From Falsiroseomonas bella (GTDB taxonomy: Bacteria > Pseudomonadota > Alphaproteobacteria > Acetobacterales > Acetobacteraceae): DNA of 64,000 nucleotides. Location: assembly GCF_003173615.1 (NCBI RefSeq), contig NZ_QGNA01000001.1:1116001-1180000 (forward strand), written 5' to 3'. Of this stretch, positions 40,928 to 49,319 are shown piece after piece (the stretch's first letter is position 1; every line of letters starts with the position of its first letter). The position numbers and the translations under genes were made by a program. The notes under the pieces were generated by a model that saw nothing but the letters and a program-made list of their open reading frames with translations, was not told the DNA's origin and made no database searches.

Positions 40928-43207
40928 ATGGCCGAGCACATCCGCATCGGCGACGTCGCGCCGCGCGTGCAGTATGTCGGCGACGGCGCCCGCACCGATT
41001 TCGACTTCCCCTTCCCGATCTTCGCCACGGACGACCTGGAGATCCGCGTGGGCGCCGTGGTGCTCAACGGCGGCTACAGCGTCACGGGCGCCGGGCAGAG
41101 CGAGGGCGGCACCGCCACGCTCGTCGCGCCGCCGGGCGTCGGCGAGACCGTCACGCTGCGCCGGCGCGTGCGCGTGGAGCGCAACACGGATTTCCAGGAC
41201 AACGGCCTGCTGCGCGCCCGCACGTTGAATGACGAGCTGGACCGGCTGATTGCCGTGCTGCAGGAGCAGCGCGACGAGATCGGCTCCGCCCTGCGGCAGG
41301 ACCCGTCGGAGATCGGCGGGCAACTGACGCTGCCGCTGCGCCCCGCCCGTGCGAACAGGCTGCTGGGCTTCGATTCCAATGGCGACGCGGCGATCTTCCC
41401 GCGCGATTCCGGCCTGCTGACGGCGCCCTATCCCGGCGCCATCCCGCGCACCGCCGAGGACAAGCTGGGCGAGCGGCTGTCCGCGCGCGACTTCGGCGCC
41501 ACCGGCAACGGCGTGACGGATGACGGCCCCGCGCTGCAGGCCGCGATGAACGCTGCCGCGGCAGCGGGCAAGACGCTGCTGATCGGCGAGGGCAGCCACC
41601 GCACGACGCAGCCGCTGGTGCTGCCGGGCGCGGCCGCCGGCCTGATCATGCGCGGCGCCATCGTCTATGCCGGCCCGTCCGACCAGGCCGCGCTGACCAT
41701 CGGCGATGGTGGCACGGCGCGCAACGCGAACAAGATCCTCACGGGCCTGACCGTGCTGCGCGCCAGCGTCGGCCCCTGGGCGGACGAGAACGAGATCGGC
41801 CTGGTGCTGCGCAACCTGGATGCCAGCGTGGTGGAGATCCGCGAGGTCAACGGCTTCACCATCGGCATCCGCACCGTCGGTGACGGCCGCGGCTTCGAGG
41901 ACACGACGCTGTATCTGGGCCGCATCGTCAACAACGGCATCGGGCTCGACATCCACACGCTGACGGCGAGCGCCTGGAACACCTCCGTGCGCTACTATGG
42001 CGGGCACTTCGCCATCGGCAGCAGCGTGAACACCACCAAGGACCGCTTCGGGATCCGGCTTTCCGCCGCGCCCGGCGCCTATGTCGCGCACAACCGCCAT
42101 GTCTTCGACGGGCCGAATTTCGAGTTGCAGGCGGAAGGCCGGCCGATCGCGGGCATTCCCTTCCTCTGCCAGGTGAACAGTCGCGCCATCGTGGCGCGTG
42201 CGATGCGGATGGAAGGCTGTTCGCACTTCGTCGCGCGGCACACGGCCGGGGCGCAGGATCACCTGTATGAGGTCGCCTGGGCCAGCCAGGGCTACCAGGT
42301 GGAGATCGAGCATGCCGCGGGCGCCACGCGCCTCGGCGGCGCGGTGCGCACGCTGCATCAGGCCGCGCCGCATGTGGAGGCGCGGCGCGAGCTCGCCTCG
42401 GTTCCCGCCATGCGCGCCGCGGCGATCCGCTGGAACGCGAGCGAAACCGGCTTCGAGAAGCTGGCCGTGCTGTCCTCCAACGTGGCGGGCAGCCCTGCGG
42501 CGCTGGCGGATTTCGTCTTCCCCGGCCTCGACAACATCGCGCTGACCAATCGCGGCGCGGTGCTCGGCGGCGGGCGTGCGCTGGGCTTCGTGGTGGATGC
42601 GAGGCAGTGCAAGGATTTCGCGCTCGCGCTGGATGCCGACACGCCACGGCTGATGGTGATGACCTTCGACGCGAACATGAACCTGCTCACCGATGCTGCG
42701 GGGCAGGCGGTGCTCGCCTCCGGCCAGTCCGTGGTGTGGAACCCGACGGCGCGCTGGTGGCAGGGCGCGGCGGACATGGAGGACGCGACGCTGACGCGCC
42801 TGCAGGCGGTGAAGCTCTCGGCCGCCGTGGGCTATGCGGTGATCGGCGTGGCGCGCATCGGCACCGACTACGAGGTGCGCGCGATGCGCCTTGCCTGCGA
42901 TCCGCGCCATGCGCCGGCCCTGCTCTATGGCCTGCCGGACCTGAAGCACGGCGTGCGGGAACTGGTGGCGGAAGCCGCGTGGGACCCGCCCTCTGTCGCG
43001 GCGGGCGGCACGGCGCAGGTCAACGTGACCGTGCCGGGCGCGCGGGCCGGCGACTTCGCGCAGGCGTCGTACAGCGTCTCCACCATCCTGCCCTTCATCG
43101 CGCAGGTCAGCGCGCAGGACACGGTGACGGTCGCCGTGTGGAACCGGACGGGCGGCGCGGTGGACCTGAATCCCGGCACGGTGCGCGTGCGCGTGGTGAA
43201 GGCATGA
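40928..43207 (+). CDS. Tail fibre/tailspike with T7-tail adaptor and beta-helix domain
   Basis: A 759-residue receptor-binding protein. Residues ~15-100 (VQYVGDGARTDFDFPFPIFA and onward) match the T7 gp17 N-terminal virion-attachment domain. Residues ~185-400 begin with LSARDFGATGNGVTDDGPAL, the start of pectate-lyase-like parallel beta-helix spikes that often degrade surface polysaccharide. The last ~270 residues are a separate beta-rich part ending in GTVRVRVVKA. Host range would be set here. The stop overlaps the next start (ATGA). Confidence 0.85.
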   Translation: MAEHIRIGDVAPRVQYVGDGARTDFDFPFPIFATDDLEIRVGAVVLNGGYSVTGAGQSEGGTATLVAPPGVGETVTLRRRVRVERNTDFQDNGLLRARTLNDELDRLIAVLQEQRDEIGSALRQDPSEIGGQLTLPLRPARANRLLGFDSNGDAAIFPRDSGLLTAPYPGAIPRTAEDKLGERLSARDFGATGNGVTDDGPALQAAMNAAAAAGKTLLIGEGSHRTTQPLVLPGAAAGLIMRGAIVYAGPSDQAALTIGDGGTARNANKILTGLTVLRASVGPWADENEIGLVLRNLDASVVEIREVNGFTIGIRTVGDGRGFEDTTLYLGRIVNNGIGLDIHTLTASAWNTSVRYYGGHFAIGSSVNTTKDRFGIRLSAAPGAYVAHNRHVFDGPNFELQAEGRPIAGIPFLCQVNSRAIVARAMRMEGCSHFVARHTAGAQDHLYEVAWASQGYQVEIEHAAGATRLGGAVRTLHQAAPHVEARRELASVPAMRAAAIRWNASETGFEKLAVLSSNVAGSPAALADFVFPGLDNIALTNRGAVLGGGRALGFVVDARQCKDFALALDADTPRLMVMTFDANMNLLTDAAGQAVLASGQSVVWNPTARWWQGAADMEDATLTRLQAVKLSAAVGYAVIGVARIGTDYEVRAMRLACDPRHAPALLYGLPDLKHGVRELVAEAAWDPPSVAAGGTAQVNVTVPGARAGDFAQASYSVSTILPFIAQVSAQDTVTVAVWNRTGGAVDLNPGTVRVRVVKA

Positions 43208-43497
43208 AGCGCCCCCGCAAGACCGCCACGCCCACCGCCGCCATCGCGAAGGACCTGTTCGACGCCGCGCGCGGCAAGCTGGAGGCCGACTATGTCGGCT
43301 TCGTCTCCGACACCGCGACGGAGGACCCGAAGCGCTTCATCGCGCGCAACGCCGCCGCGCGCGACGCCCTGGAGCACCTGGTGCAGCTCGCCACCCATGC
43401 TGGCGCGCTGGATGCGCCGGAGGGCCCTGGCGACCACACGATCCAGCAGCTCATCGAGGCGGCACGGCGCGGCGTCGCTGATGAGAACAAATCGTGA
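43204..43497 (+). CDS. Candidate small terminase subunit
   Basis: A 97-residue, mainly helical protein immediately before the large terminase, the same place and size as T7 gp18 (89 residues). The N-terminus is basic (KRPRKTATPTAAIAK) and could touch DNA; a helix DPKRFIARNAAARDALEHL and an acidic C-terminus follow. Family similarity is not strong enough to be sure. It overlaps the tail fibre gene (ATGA) and the terL start (GTGA). Confidence 0.7.
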   Translation: MKRPRKTATPTAAIAKDLFDAARGKLEADYVGFVSDTATEDPKRFIARNAAARDALEHLVQLATHAGALDAPEGPGDHTIQQLIEAARRGVADENKS

Positions 43498-44942
43498 TCA
43501 CGGCAAGCGATGCCGATGCGCCCGCCGACCTGCTCGAATTCGCCTGGATCTGGAACCAGCGCGCGCGGCTGCGCACGCCGACGCTGCATCGCCGCGTGCT
43601 GCGCTGGCTCGAGGATGCGCTGAAGGCGGGCGACCGCCGGCTGCTGCTGATGGCCTTCCGCGGCGCGGGCAAGTCCACGCTGGTCGGGCTGTTCTGCGCC
43701 TGGCAGCTCTACCGCAACCCCGACCTGCGCATCCTGGTGCTGGCCGCCGACCACGCCCTGGCGACGCGCATGGTCTCCACCGTGCGGCGCATCCTGGCGC
43801 GTCATCCGCTCTGCGGGGCGCTGCTGCCGGAGGCGGGCGAGGGCGGCTGGGCGGCGGATCGCTTCACCGTGGCGCGCGATGCGGTGCTGCGCGATGCCTC
43901 CATGATGGCGGCGGGCATCGGCGGCAACATCACCGGCGCGCGCGCCGAGCTGATCGTCTGCGACGATGTCGAGGTCGCCGGCAATTGTGACACGCCGGCC
44001 AAGCGCGAGGAACTGCGCGAGCGCCTCACCGAGACGGAATTCGTGCTGGTGCCCGGCGGCACGCTGCTCTTCGTCGGCACGCCGCATTGCGCCGAAAGCC
44101 TCTATGCCGAAGGGGCGGAGGGCTTCCTCGCCGGCTATCGCCGCCTGGTGCTGCCGCTGCTCGATGCCGAGGGCCGCAGCGCCTGGCCCGAACGCTTCCC
44201 GGAAGAGGCGGTGGCGAAGCTGCGCGACCGCGTCGGGCCGCTGGCCTTCCGCCGCCAGATGCTGCTGCAGCCGGTGGCGGAGGAGGCGGCGCGGCTCGAT
44301 CCCGCACTGATCGCGCGCTACGCGGCGGAGCCGGAATACCGCGAGGCCAATGGCCGCGGCGTGCTGACGCTGATGGGCACGCGGCTGGTCTCGGGCGGCG
44401 GCTGGTGGGATCCGGCCTTCGGTCGCCCCGGCCGCGGCGATTCCAGCGTGGTCGCCGCGACCTATGCCGATGCGCAGGGGCGCAGCTACCTGCATCGCAT
44501 CGCCTATGTCACGCATGACCCGGGCGCGACGGAGGATCCGGCGACGCAGCAATGCCGCGCCGTCGCCGCCATCGCGCGGGAGCTGCTGCTGCCGGTGATG
44601 CGCGTGGAGACGAACGGCATCGGTGGCTTCCTGCCGGGCCTGCTGCGCCAGGAGTTTTCCCGCGCGGGAATCACCTGCGCGGTGGTGGAGATGACGAGCC
44701 GCGTGCCGAAGGTGCAGCGCATCCTGGGCGCGCTGGACCCCGTTCTCGCCGCGCGCCGCCTCTCCGCGCATGAGAGCGTGTTCCGCACGCGCTTCCCGCA
44801 GGAGATGGCGGCCTGGCGGCCGGAAGCGACGAATGCGCGCGACGATGCGCTGGATGCGCTGGCCGGCTGCCTGCTGGCCGAGCCGGTGCGCCTGCCGCTG
44901 CTGCCGCCGCGCGGCAGCGGGCCGAGCTGGCGCGGCCTCTGA
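43494..44942 (+). CDS. Terminase large subunit, T7 gp19-like
   Basis: A 482-residue DNA-packaging ATPase/nuclease (T7 gp19 has 586). Walker A FRGAGKS is at 55-61, Walker B LIVCDD at 153-158, the coupling motif TLLFVGTPH near 195-203, and a C-terminal nuclease core with GRGDSSVVAATYADAQGRSY and the acidic pair in ARDDALDALAG. All key residues look intact, so the protein should be active. GTG start, overlapping terS. It abuts the opposite-strand gene ending at 44943. Confidence 0.9.
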   Translation: MITASDADAPADLLEFAWIWNQRARLRTPTLHRRVLRWLEDALKAGDRRLLLMAFRGAGKSTLVGLFCAWQLYRNPDLRILVLAADHALATRMVSTVRRILARHPLCGALLPEAGEGGWAADRFTVARDAVLRDASMMAAGIGGNITGARAELIVCDDVEVAGNCDTPAKREELRERLTETEFVLVPGGTLLFVGTPHCAESLYAEGAEGFLAGYRRLVLPLLDAEGRSAWPERFPEEAVAKLRDRVGPLAFRRQMLLQPVAEEAARLDPALIARYAAEPEYREANGRGVLTLMGTRLVSGGGWWDPAFGRPGRGDSSVVAATYADAQGRSYLHRIAYVTHDPGATEDPATQQCRAVAAIARELLLPVMRVETNGIGGFLPGLLRQEFSRAGITCAVVEMTSRVPKVQRILGALDPVLAARRLSAHESVFRTRFPQEMAAWRPEATNARDDALDALAGCLLAEPVRLPLLPPRGSGPSWRGL

Positions 44943-45167
44943 TTACGCCGCGCTGCGCCGCTTCAGGATTTCCGCGCCGTGCCGCGCCGTGCCGGCCTCG
45001 GTGATCTCGAAGCGGCCGTCGCTGCGTAGCCGCGCCAGGCCGAGGCCCTGCAGCCGTTCCAGGCAGGGCCCGTCCTTCAGCCCGTCGGGCCGGCCGATCG
45101 CCCCCACCAGCGTCAGCCGGTGCAGCGCCGATCGGCAGCAGGTCTCGAGATAGGGCTCGTTCCACAT
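44943..45167 (-). CDS. Small winged-helix-like protein on the opposite strand
   Basis: A 74-residue protein running against the virion operon; its stop touches the terL stop. The sequence CLERLQGLGLARLRSDGRFE-ITEAGTARHG looks like the recognition helix and beta wing of a MarR/PadR-type winged helix. The frame extends to 45461, but only the part from MWNEPYLETC looks like a real protein. A weak GGGA is the only ribosome site. It may be a small regulator of the module; whether it is expressed is not shown. Confidence 0.55.
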   Translation of the reverse strand: MWNEPYLETCCRSALHRLTLVGAIGRPDGLKDGPCLERLQGLGLARLRSDGRFEITEAGTARHGAEILKRRSAA

Positions 45168-45267
45168 GGTCCCGGTGTCGCCTGGCGGTCCCACGAGGGT
45201 GGGGCCGCGGTGGTGCCGCTTCAAGTCGCGCAACGTCCACCGCCCGAAGCGCAAGGAGTGACAAGAG

Positions 45268-45642
45268 ATGCTTCCAGACCTGCCGCCGCCCCTGGTGGCG
45301 GCGCTGGCGGACACGCCGCTGGTGCTCGCCCTGATGTGGATCGTCCTGCTGCTGCGCCGCGACCTGGCGTCGCGCAACGAGCTGCCGCCGGTGGTGCAGG
45401 CTCCGCCGCCGCGCTCGGACCGCGACGACCTCGCCGCCTTCAAGCTGGAGGTCGCGCGCACCTATGTGCCGCTGACGCTGATCCGCGACCTGGATCATCG
45501 CCTGACGCAGCAGCTCGGCCGGCTGGAGGCGAAGCTGGACGAGGTGAGCCGCGCCGCGACCGCCGCTGCCGCGGTGTCCGGCCAGTCGCTGCCGCCACGC
45601 AGCATCGGCTTCGGCCTGCGCGCGAAGGAGCATGAGGCATGA
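45268..45642 (+). CDS. Single-TM phage protein, holin/spanin-like candidate
   Basis: A 124-residue protein with one hydrophobic segment (about residues 14-30, ADTPLVLALMWIVLLL) followed by a positively charged loop, a Pro-rich linker and a helical/coiled-coil part (LDHRLTQQLGRLEAKLDEVS). The AAGGAG site lies nine bases before ATG 45268. Being directly upstream of the SleB-type hydrolase (ATGA overlap) suggests membrane release or lysis control, but the topology is not that of a textbook holin. Confidence 0.65.
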   Translation: MLPDLPPPLVAALADTPLVLALMWIVLLLRRDLASRNELPPVVQAPPPRSDRDDLAAFKLEVARTYVPLTLIRDLDHRLTQQLGRLEAKLDEVSRAATAAAAVSGQSLPPRSIGFGLRAKEHEA

Positions 45643-46082
45643 GCGCCGTTCTCGCCCAGGCGCCGCGCGTCGCCGGCCCGGCGGAGGTGCTGGCCCTGAC
45701 CCTCTGGGGCGAGGCCGCCGCCCGCCCGGTGCGCGCCATAGAGGCGGTGGCGAGCGTGGTGATGACGCGGGTGCGCCTGGCCGCCACGCCGGGTGGGCCG
45801 GCGCATCTCGGGCAGGGCGTGGTCGGCGTGTGCCGCGCGCCCTTCCAGTTCGCCTGCTGGCATCCCGGCCATCCGCGCCACCAGGCGATCGCCGAGCTGC
45901 CGCAGGGGGCGGAGCTCGGCGCCTGCAGCCGCATCGCGGCGCGTGCGCTGGCGGGCGCGCTGCCGGACCCCACCGCGGGCGCCACGCACTACCACGAGGA
46001 CAGCGTGCTGCCGCGCTGGGCGCTGGGCGTCACGCCGACGGCGACGCTGGGCGGGCTTGTGTTCTACCGCCTGATCGGGTGA
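45639..46082 (+). CDS. SleB-type cell wall hydrolase (endolysin candidate)
   Basis: A 147-residue Hydrolase_2/SleB-like domain with no signal peptide. The catalytic glutamate sits in ALTLWGEAAARPVRAIEAVA (E25); CRAPFQFACWHPG and THYHEDSVLPRWA are further family motifs. It would cleave the glycan backbone as a lytic transglycosylase-like enzyme. It overlaps the preceding one-TM protein gene and is the last gene of the phage-like module before the DUF952 gene 12 bases later. Confidence 0.85.
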   Translation: MSAVLAQAPRVAGPAEVLALTLWGEAAARPVRAIEAVASVVMTRVRLAATPGGPAHLGQGVVGVCRAPFQFACWHPGHPRHQAIAELPQGAELGACSRIAARALAGALPDPTAGATHYHEDSVLPRWALGVTPTATLGGLVFYRLIG

Positions 46083-46093
46083 TTTCGCGCCGC

Positions 46094-46447
46094 ATGGAAC
46101 AGGTCATCTACACCCTGGTGCGCGGCGTGGACTGGCGCGCGGCGGAACGCGCGGGCGCCTATGCCGGCAGCGCCGACGATGCGCGCGACGGCTTTCTCCA
46201 CTTCTCCACCGCCGCGCAGGTGCAGGAGAGCGCCCGGAAACATCGGCGCGGTGAGCCTGATCTCTGGCTGATCGAGGCCGACGTGGCGCGGCTCGGCGCG
46301 GCGCTGAAATGGGAAGCGGCGAGTGGCGGCAAGCGGCCAGGCCTGTTCCCGCATCTCTACGGGACGCTGCCGCTGACGGCCGTGCTCAGCGCCACGCGCC
46401 TGCAGCTGCGCGAGGACGGCACGCACGACTTCCCGGCGGGGTTCTGA
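46094..46447 (+). CDS. DUF952 family protein
   Basis: A 117-residue DUF952 protein with the family signatures YTLVRGVDWRAAERAG, DGFLHFSTAAQVQE and HLYGTLPLTAVLSA. DUF952 genes commonly lie beside pyrD in alphaproteobacteria, as here, so this marks the return to host sequence. The fold is ADP-ribosyltransferase-like in published comparisons, but activity is unproven. ATG 46094. It converges with the EamA gene. Confidence 0.85.
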   Translation: MEQVIYTLVRGVDWRAAERAGAYAGSADDARDGFLHFSTAAQVQESARKHRRGEPDLWLIEADVARLGAALKWEAASGGKRPGLFPHLYGTLPLTAVLSATRLQLREDGTHDFPAGF

Positions 46448-46448
46448 C

Positions 46449-47309
46449 TCAGCCGCGCGACCCCGTCACGCGCTCGCTCATCACACAGGCCAGCACCACG
46501 ATCACCGCGCCGACCAGCATGGGCCAGCCGGGCAGGTGCCCCCACAGCGCCAGGTCGAAGGCCACGCTCCACACCAGCCCCGAATAGCCATAGGGCGCGA
46601 GGCGCGAGGCCGAGGCGTGCCGGAAGGCCTCGGCCAGCGCCGCCGTCGCGGCGCCGACGATCAGCCCGTTGGCGATCATCAGGGCCAGCGCCAGCGCATC
46701 CGGCGTGCGCCATGTGGCGATGCCGGGGCCGAGCATCACCACGAAGCCGAGCAGCGCCGGCCACAGCACCACCCGCGCCAGCCCGGCTTCGTGGCGCAGC
46801 GAGCGGTTCAACACGAAGACCAGCGAGTAGCAGAGCGTGCCGCAGATCGCCCAGACGAAGCCCATGCCCGAGCCGCCGGTCGCGCCGGCAAGCCCGGGTG
46901 CGAGCCCGATCGCGACACCCGCGAAGCCCAGCACCACCCAGCCCCAGGCGGCCGGCCGCGGACGCTCGCCCAGCAGCATCGCCGCAAGCCCGAGCACGAA
47001 GAAGGGCGAGGTGAAGAACACGAGGTAGCCTTCCACCAGCGGCAGCAGGCTGAAGGTCAGGAAGAAGAAGGTCGCGCTTCCCAGCATGGCGCAGGCGCGC
47101 AGCAGGTGGGTTCCCGGCATGCGCGTCGAAAGCGGCCCGCCCCAGCCCGGCCAGATCGCGCGGACCGCCAGGATCCCCACGAGCATGGTCGCGAAGCGCA
47201 CCAGCAGGACCTGCCACACGGCGTGATCGGCCGAGAGCAGCTTGCTGATCGCGTCCAGCAGGCCGAACAGGCCGATTCCCAGCAACATGTACGCCGGCCC
47301 GCGCAACCT
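46449..47309 (-). CDS. EamA/DMT-family membrane transporter
   Basis: A 286-residue inner-membrane protein with about ten hydrophobic segments and the duplicated EamA repeat (LLGIGLFGLLDAISKLLS at the first helix; LVFVLNRSLRHEAGL before the second half). Such permeases export metabolites; the substrate is unknown. The start is set at TTG 47309, which has GGGAGGG six bases upstream and restores the usual LRGPAYMLLGIG N-terminus; ATG 47288 is the alternative. It is divergent from pyrD, so it is not co-transcribed with it. Confidence 0.82.
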   Translation of the reverse strand, partial: RLRGPAYMLLGIGLFGLLDAISKLLSADHAVWQVLLVRFATMLVGILAVRAIWPGWGGPLSTRMPGTHLLRACAMLGSATFFFLTFSLLPLVEGYLVFFTSPFFVLGLAAMLLGERPRPAAWGWVVLGFAGVAIGLAPGLAGATGGSGMGFVWAICGTLCYSLVFVLNRSLRHEAGLARVVLWPALLGFVVMLGPGIATWRTPDALALALMIANGLIVGAATAALAEAFRHASASRLAPYGYSGLVWSVAFDLALWGHLPGWPMLVGAVIVVLACVMSERVTGSRG

Positions 47310-47403
47310 ACCCTCCCGCGATGCCGGCTGAGTGGGGCCGGGGCGGCCGGCGGTCAATGCGGCTTCCCTTCGCGGCCCGCGCAGGGCACAAGCGCGCCCG
47401 GCC

Positions 47404-48468
47404 ATGACCCCGAAACTCGCCTCCGTCCTCATGCCGCTGATGCGCGGCATGGACCCCGAACGCGCCCATGACATCGCGCTGCGTGCGCTGCGCTTCGGGC
47501 TCGCCGGGCGCGACACCTCGCCGGACGACCCGATCCTGGCGACGCACGCGCTCGGCCTCGATTTCCGCAACCCGATCGGGCTGGCGGCCGGCTTCGACAA
47601 GTCGGCGGTGGCCGTCGCGCCGCTGATGCGCCTCGGCTTCGGCTTCGTGGAGGCGGGCTCGGTCACGCCGAAGCCGCAGATCGGCAACCCGAAGCCGCGG
47701 CTGTTCCGCCTGGTGGAGGACCGGGCGGTGATCAACCGCATGGGCATGAACAATGCCGGCCTCGCCGCCTTCCGCGCGCGGATCGCGGCCCTGCCCCGGC
47801 CCGCGCCAGCCGTGCTCGGCGTGAACATCGCCATCAACAAGGAAGGCGCGGCGCCGCTGCGCGACTATCCCGCGTTGTACGAGGCGGTGGCGCCGCTGGC
47901 CGGCTATGTCGCGGTGAACGTTTCCTCGCCCAACACACCGGGCCTCCGCGACCTGCAGGGCGAGCAGCAGCTTTCCGAAATTCTCGCCGCGCTGGCCGAG
48001 ACGCGCGCCCGGCTGAAGGGCGAAACGCCGCCGATCCTGGTGAAGATCGCGCCCGACCTCGCACCCGGCGCCGTGGAGCCGATCGTCGCCGCCGTCGTTC
48101 AGCACGGCATGCAGGGCCTGATTGTCTCCAACACCACCATCACGCGGCCCGGGCTGCGCAGCGCGCATCGCGGGCAGGCGGGCGGGCTTTCCGGCCCGCC
48201 GCTGCGCGCCGCCTCCACCGAGCTGCTGCGGCGCGTGGCGCAGCTGGCGAAGGGGCGGGGGCTGACGCTGATCGGCTGCGGCGGCGTCGGCTCGGGCGCC
48301 GATGCGCTGCAGAAGCTGCGCGCCGGCGCCTCGCTCGTGCAGCTCTATGCCGCCTTCGCCTATGAGGGCCCGGCGCTGATCCCGCGCATCAAGCGGGAGC
48401 TGGCCGCGCTGCTGCGACGCGACGGCGTGCGCAACGTCGGCGACATCGTGGGGGCCGACATCGCATGA
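47404..48468 (+). CDS. pyrD: Dihydroorotate dehydrogenase (quinone), class 2
   Basis: Oxidises dihydroorotate to orotate with quinone in pyrimidine synthesis, at the inner membrane. The 354-residue protein has the N-terminal membrane-docking helix (LASVLMPLMRGMDPERAHD), NPIGLAAGFDK, INRMGMNNAG and the catalytic serine in VNVSSPNTPGLR (S174/S175), which defines class 2. ATG 47404 starts the helix. It overlaps the HAD hydrolase gene by four bases. Confidence 0.94.
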   Translation: MTPKLASVLMPLMRGMDPERAHDIALRALRFGLAGRDTSPDDPILATHALGLDFRNPIGLAAGFDKSAVAVAPLMRLGFGFVEAGSVTPKPQIGNPKPRLFRLVEDRAVINRMGMNNAGLAAFRARIAALPRPAPAVLGVNIAINKEGAAPLRDYPALYEAVAPLAGYVAVNVSSPNTPGLRDLQGEQQLSEILAALAETRARLKGETPPILVKIAPDLAPGAVEPIVAAVVQHGMQGLIVSNTTITRPGLRSAHRGQAGGLSGPPLRAASTELLRRVAQLAKGRGLTLIGCGGVGSGADALQKLRAGASLVQLYAAFAYEGPALIPRIKRELAALLRRDGVRNVGDIVGADIA

Positions 48469-49319
48469 GGATCCTCGACGGCATCGCGCCGCTGGCGGAG
48501 CGCTATGACGGATTCGTCCTCGACATCTGGGGCGTGGTGCATGACGGGCGCCGGCCCTATCCCGGCGTGGCTGAGGCTTTTGGCGCGCTGAAGGCGCGCG
48601 GCAAACGCGTCGCGCTGCTGTCCAACGCGCCGCGCCGGTCGCATGTCGTGGATGCGCTGCTGACCGGCATGGGGCTGGACCGGGGCCTGTGGGATGCCAC
48701 GGTCACCAGCGGCGAGCTCGCCTGGCGCGCGCTGAACGACCGCGCCGCGCTCGGCTATGGCGGGCGCGCGCTGCATATCGGGCCGGAGCGCGACCTCTCC
48801 ACCGTCGAGGGGCTCGACATCGCGCTGGTCTCGGATGCGGCGGAGGCGGAGTGGGTGCTGAACACCGGCCCGGACCCGGAGCGCGGCAATGGCGCGGTTG
48901 AGCCCTATCGCCCGATGCTGGAAGCCTGCGCGGCGCGGCGGCTGCCGATGCTCTGCGTGAACCCGGACCGCTTCGTGATGGTGGGAGAGCAGCGCGTGAT
49001 CTGCGCCGGCGCGCTGGCCGACCTGTACGTGACGCTGGGCGGCCCGGCGGCGCGGGAGATCGGCAAGCCCGACTCTGCCGTCTATGCGCCCGTGCTGGAG
49101 GCGCTGGGCATCGCCGACCGCGCGCGCGTGGTGGCCATCGGCGACAGCCCGCACACCGACCTGGCGGGGGCGCAGGCGGCGGGGCTCGATGCGGTGTGGG
49201 CACTCACCGGGCTGGCCGCGCATGCGCATGGCGAGGCGCCGGACCCCGCGCATCTCGCCGCGGTCGCGGCGCGAGAGGGCGTTGCGCCGGTGGCGGCACT
49301 CACCGGACTGCGCTGGTAG
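48465..49319 (+). CDS. HAD superfamily IIA hydrolase
   Basis: A 284-residue HAD phosphatase of the NagD-like subclass IIA. Motif I is FVLDIWGVVHDG (residues ~17-28), motif II LLSNAPRR, and motif III/IV GKPDSAVY with AIGDSPHTDLAGA. Motif I reads DIWGVVHD, a form in which the second aspartate is absent in the usual +2 position, as in this subgroup. Sugar phosphates are usual substrates. ATGA overlap with pyrD. A 474-bp non-coding stretch follows. Confidence 0.87.
   Translation: MRILDGIAPLAERYDGFVLDIWGVVHDGRRPYPGVAEAFGALKARGKRVALLSNAPRRSHVVDALLTGMGLDRGLWDATVTSGELAWRALNDRAALGYGGRALHIGPERDLSTVEGLDIALVSDAAEAEWVLNTGPDPERGNGAVEPYRPMLEACAARRLPMLCVNPDRFVMVGEQRVICAGALADLYVTLGGPAAREIGKPDSAVYAPVLEALGIADRARVVAIGDSPHTDLAGAQAAGLDAVWALTGLAAHAHGEAPDPAHLAAVAAREGVAPVAALTGLRW

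Larger units (their letters stand above)
33207..46082 (+). mobile_element. T7-like podovirus virion module without integrase or replication genes
   Basis: Thirteen or so genes in T7 order: connector, scaffold, capsid, tail tubes A and B, internal-protein candidate, tail fibre, small and large terminase, then lysis-type genes. Absent are an integrase, a phage RNA polymerase, DNA polymerase or helicase, and gp15/gp16-like ejection proteins. GC content looks like the host's. No tRNA or direct repeat marking attachment sites was found at either edge. It sits between mprF and a DUF952-pyrD block. Boundaries are by gene content only; the S24 regulator may belong too. Confidence 0.75.

Noticed and set aside
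32391-46082. RcGTA-type gene transfer agent
   Set aside because: Gene order and proteins (connector, tubular A/B, T7-like fibre adaptor) are podoviral; RcGTA has HK97-type capsid, protease and siphovirus tail genes, none of which is present.
46083-46500. Right-hand attachment site or duplicated left-border sequence
   Set aside because: No match to the 32.2-33.2 kb region and no tRNA end was seen by eye; host genes resume 12 bases after the hydrolase.
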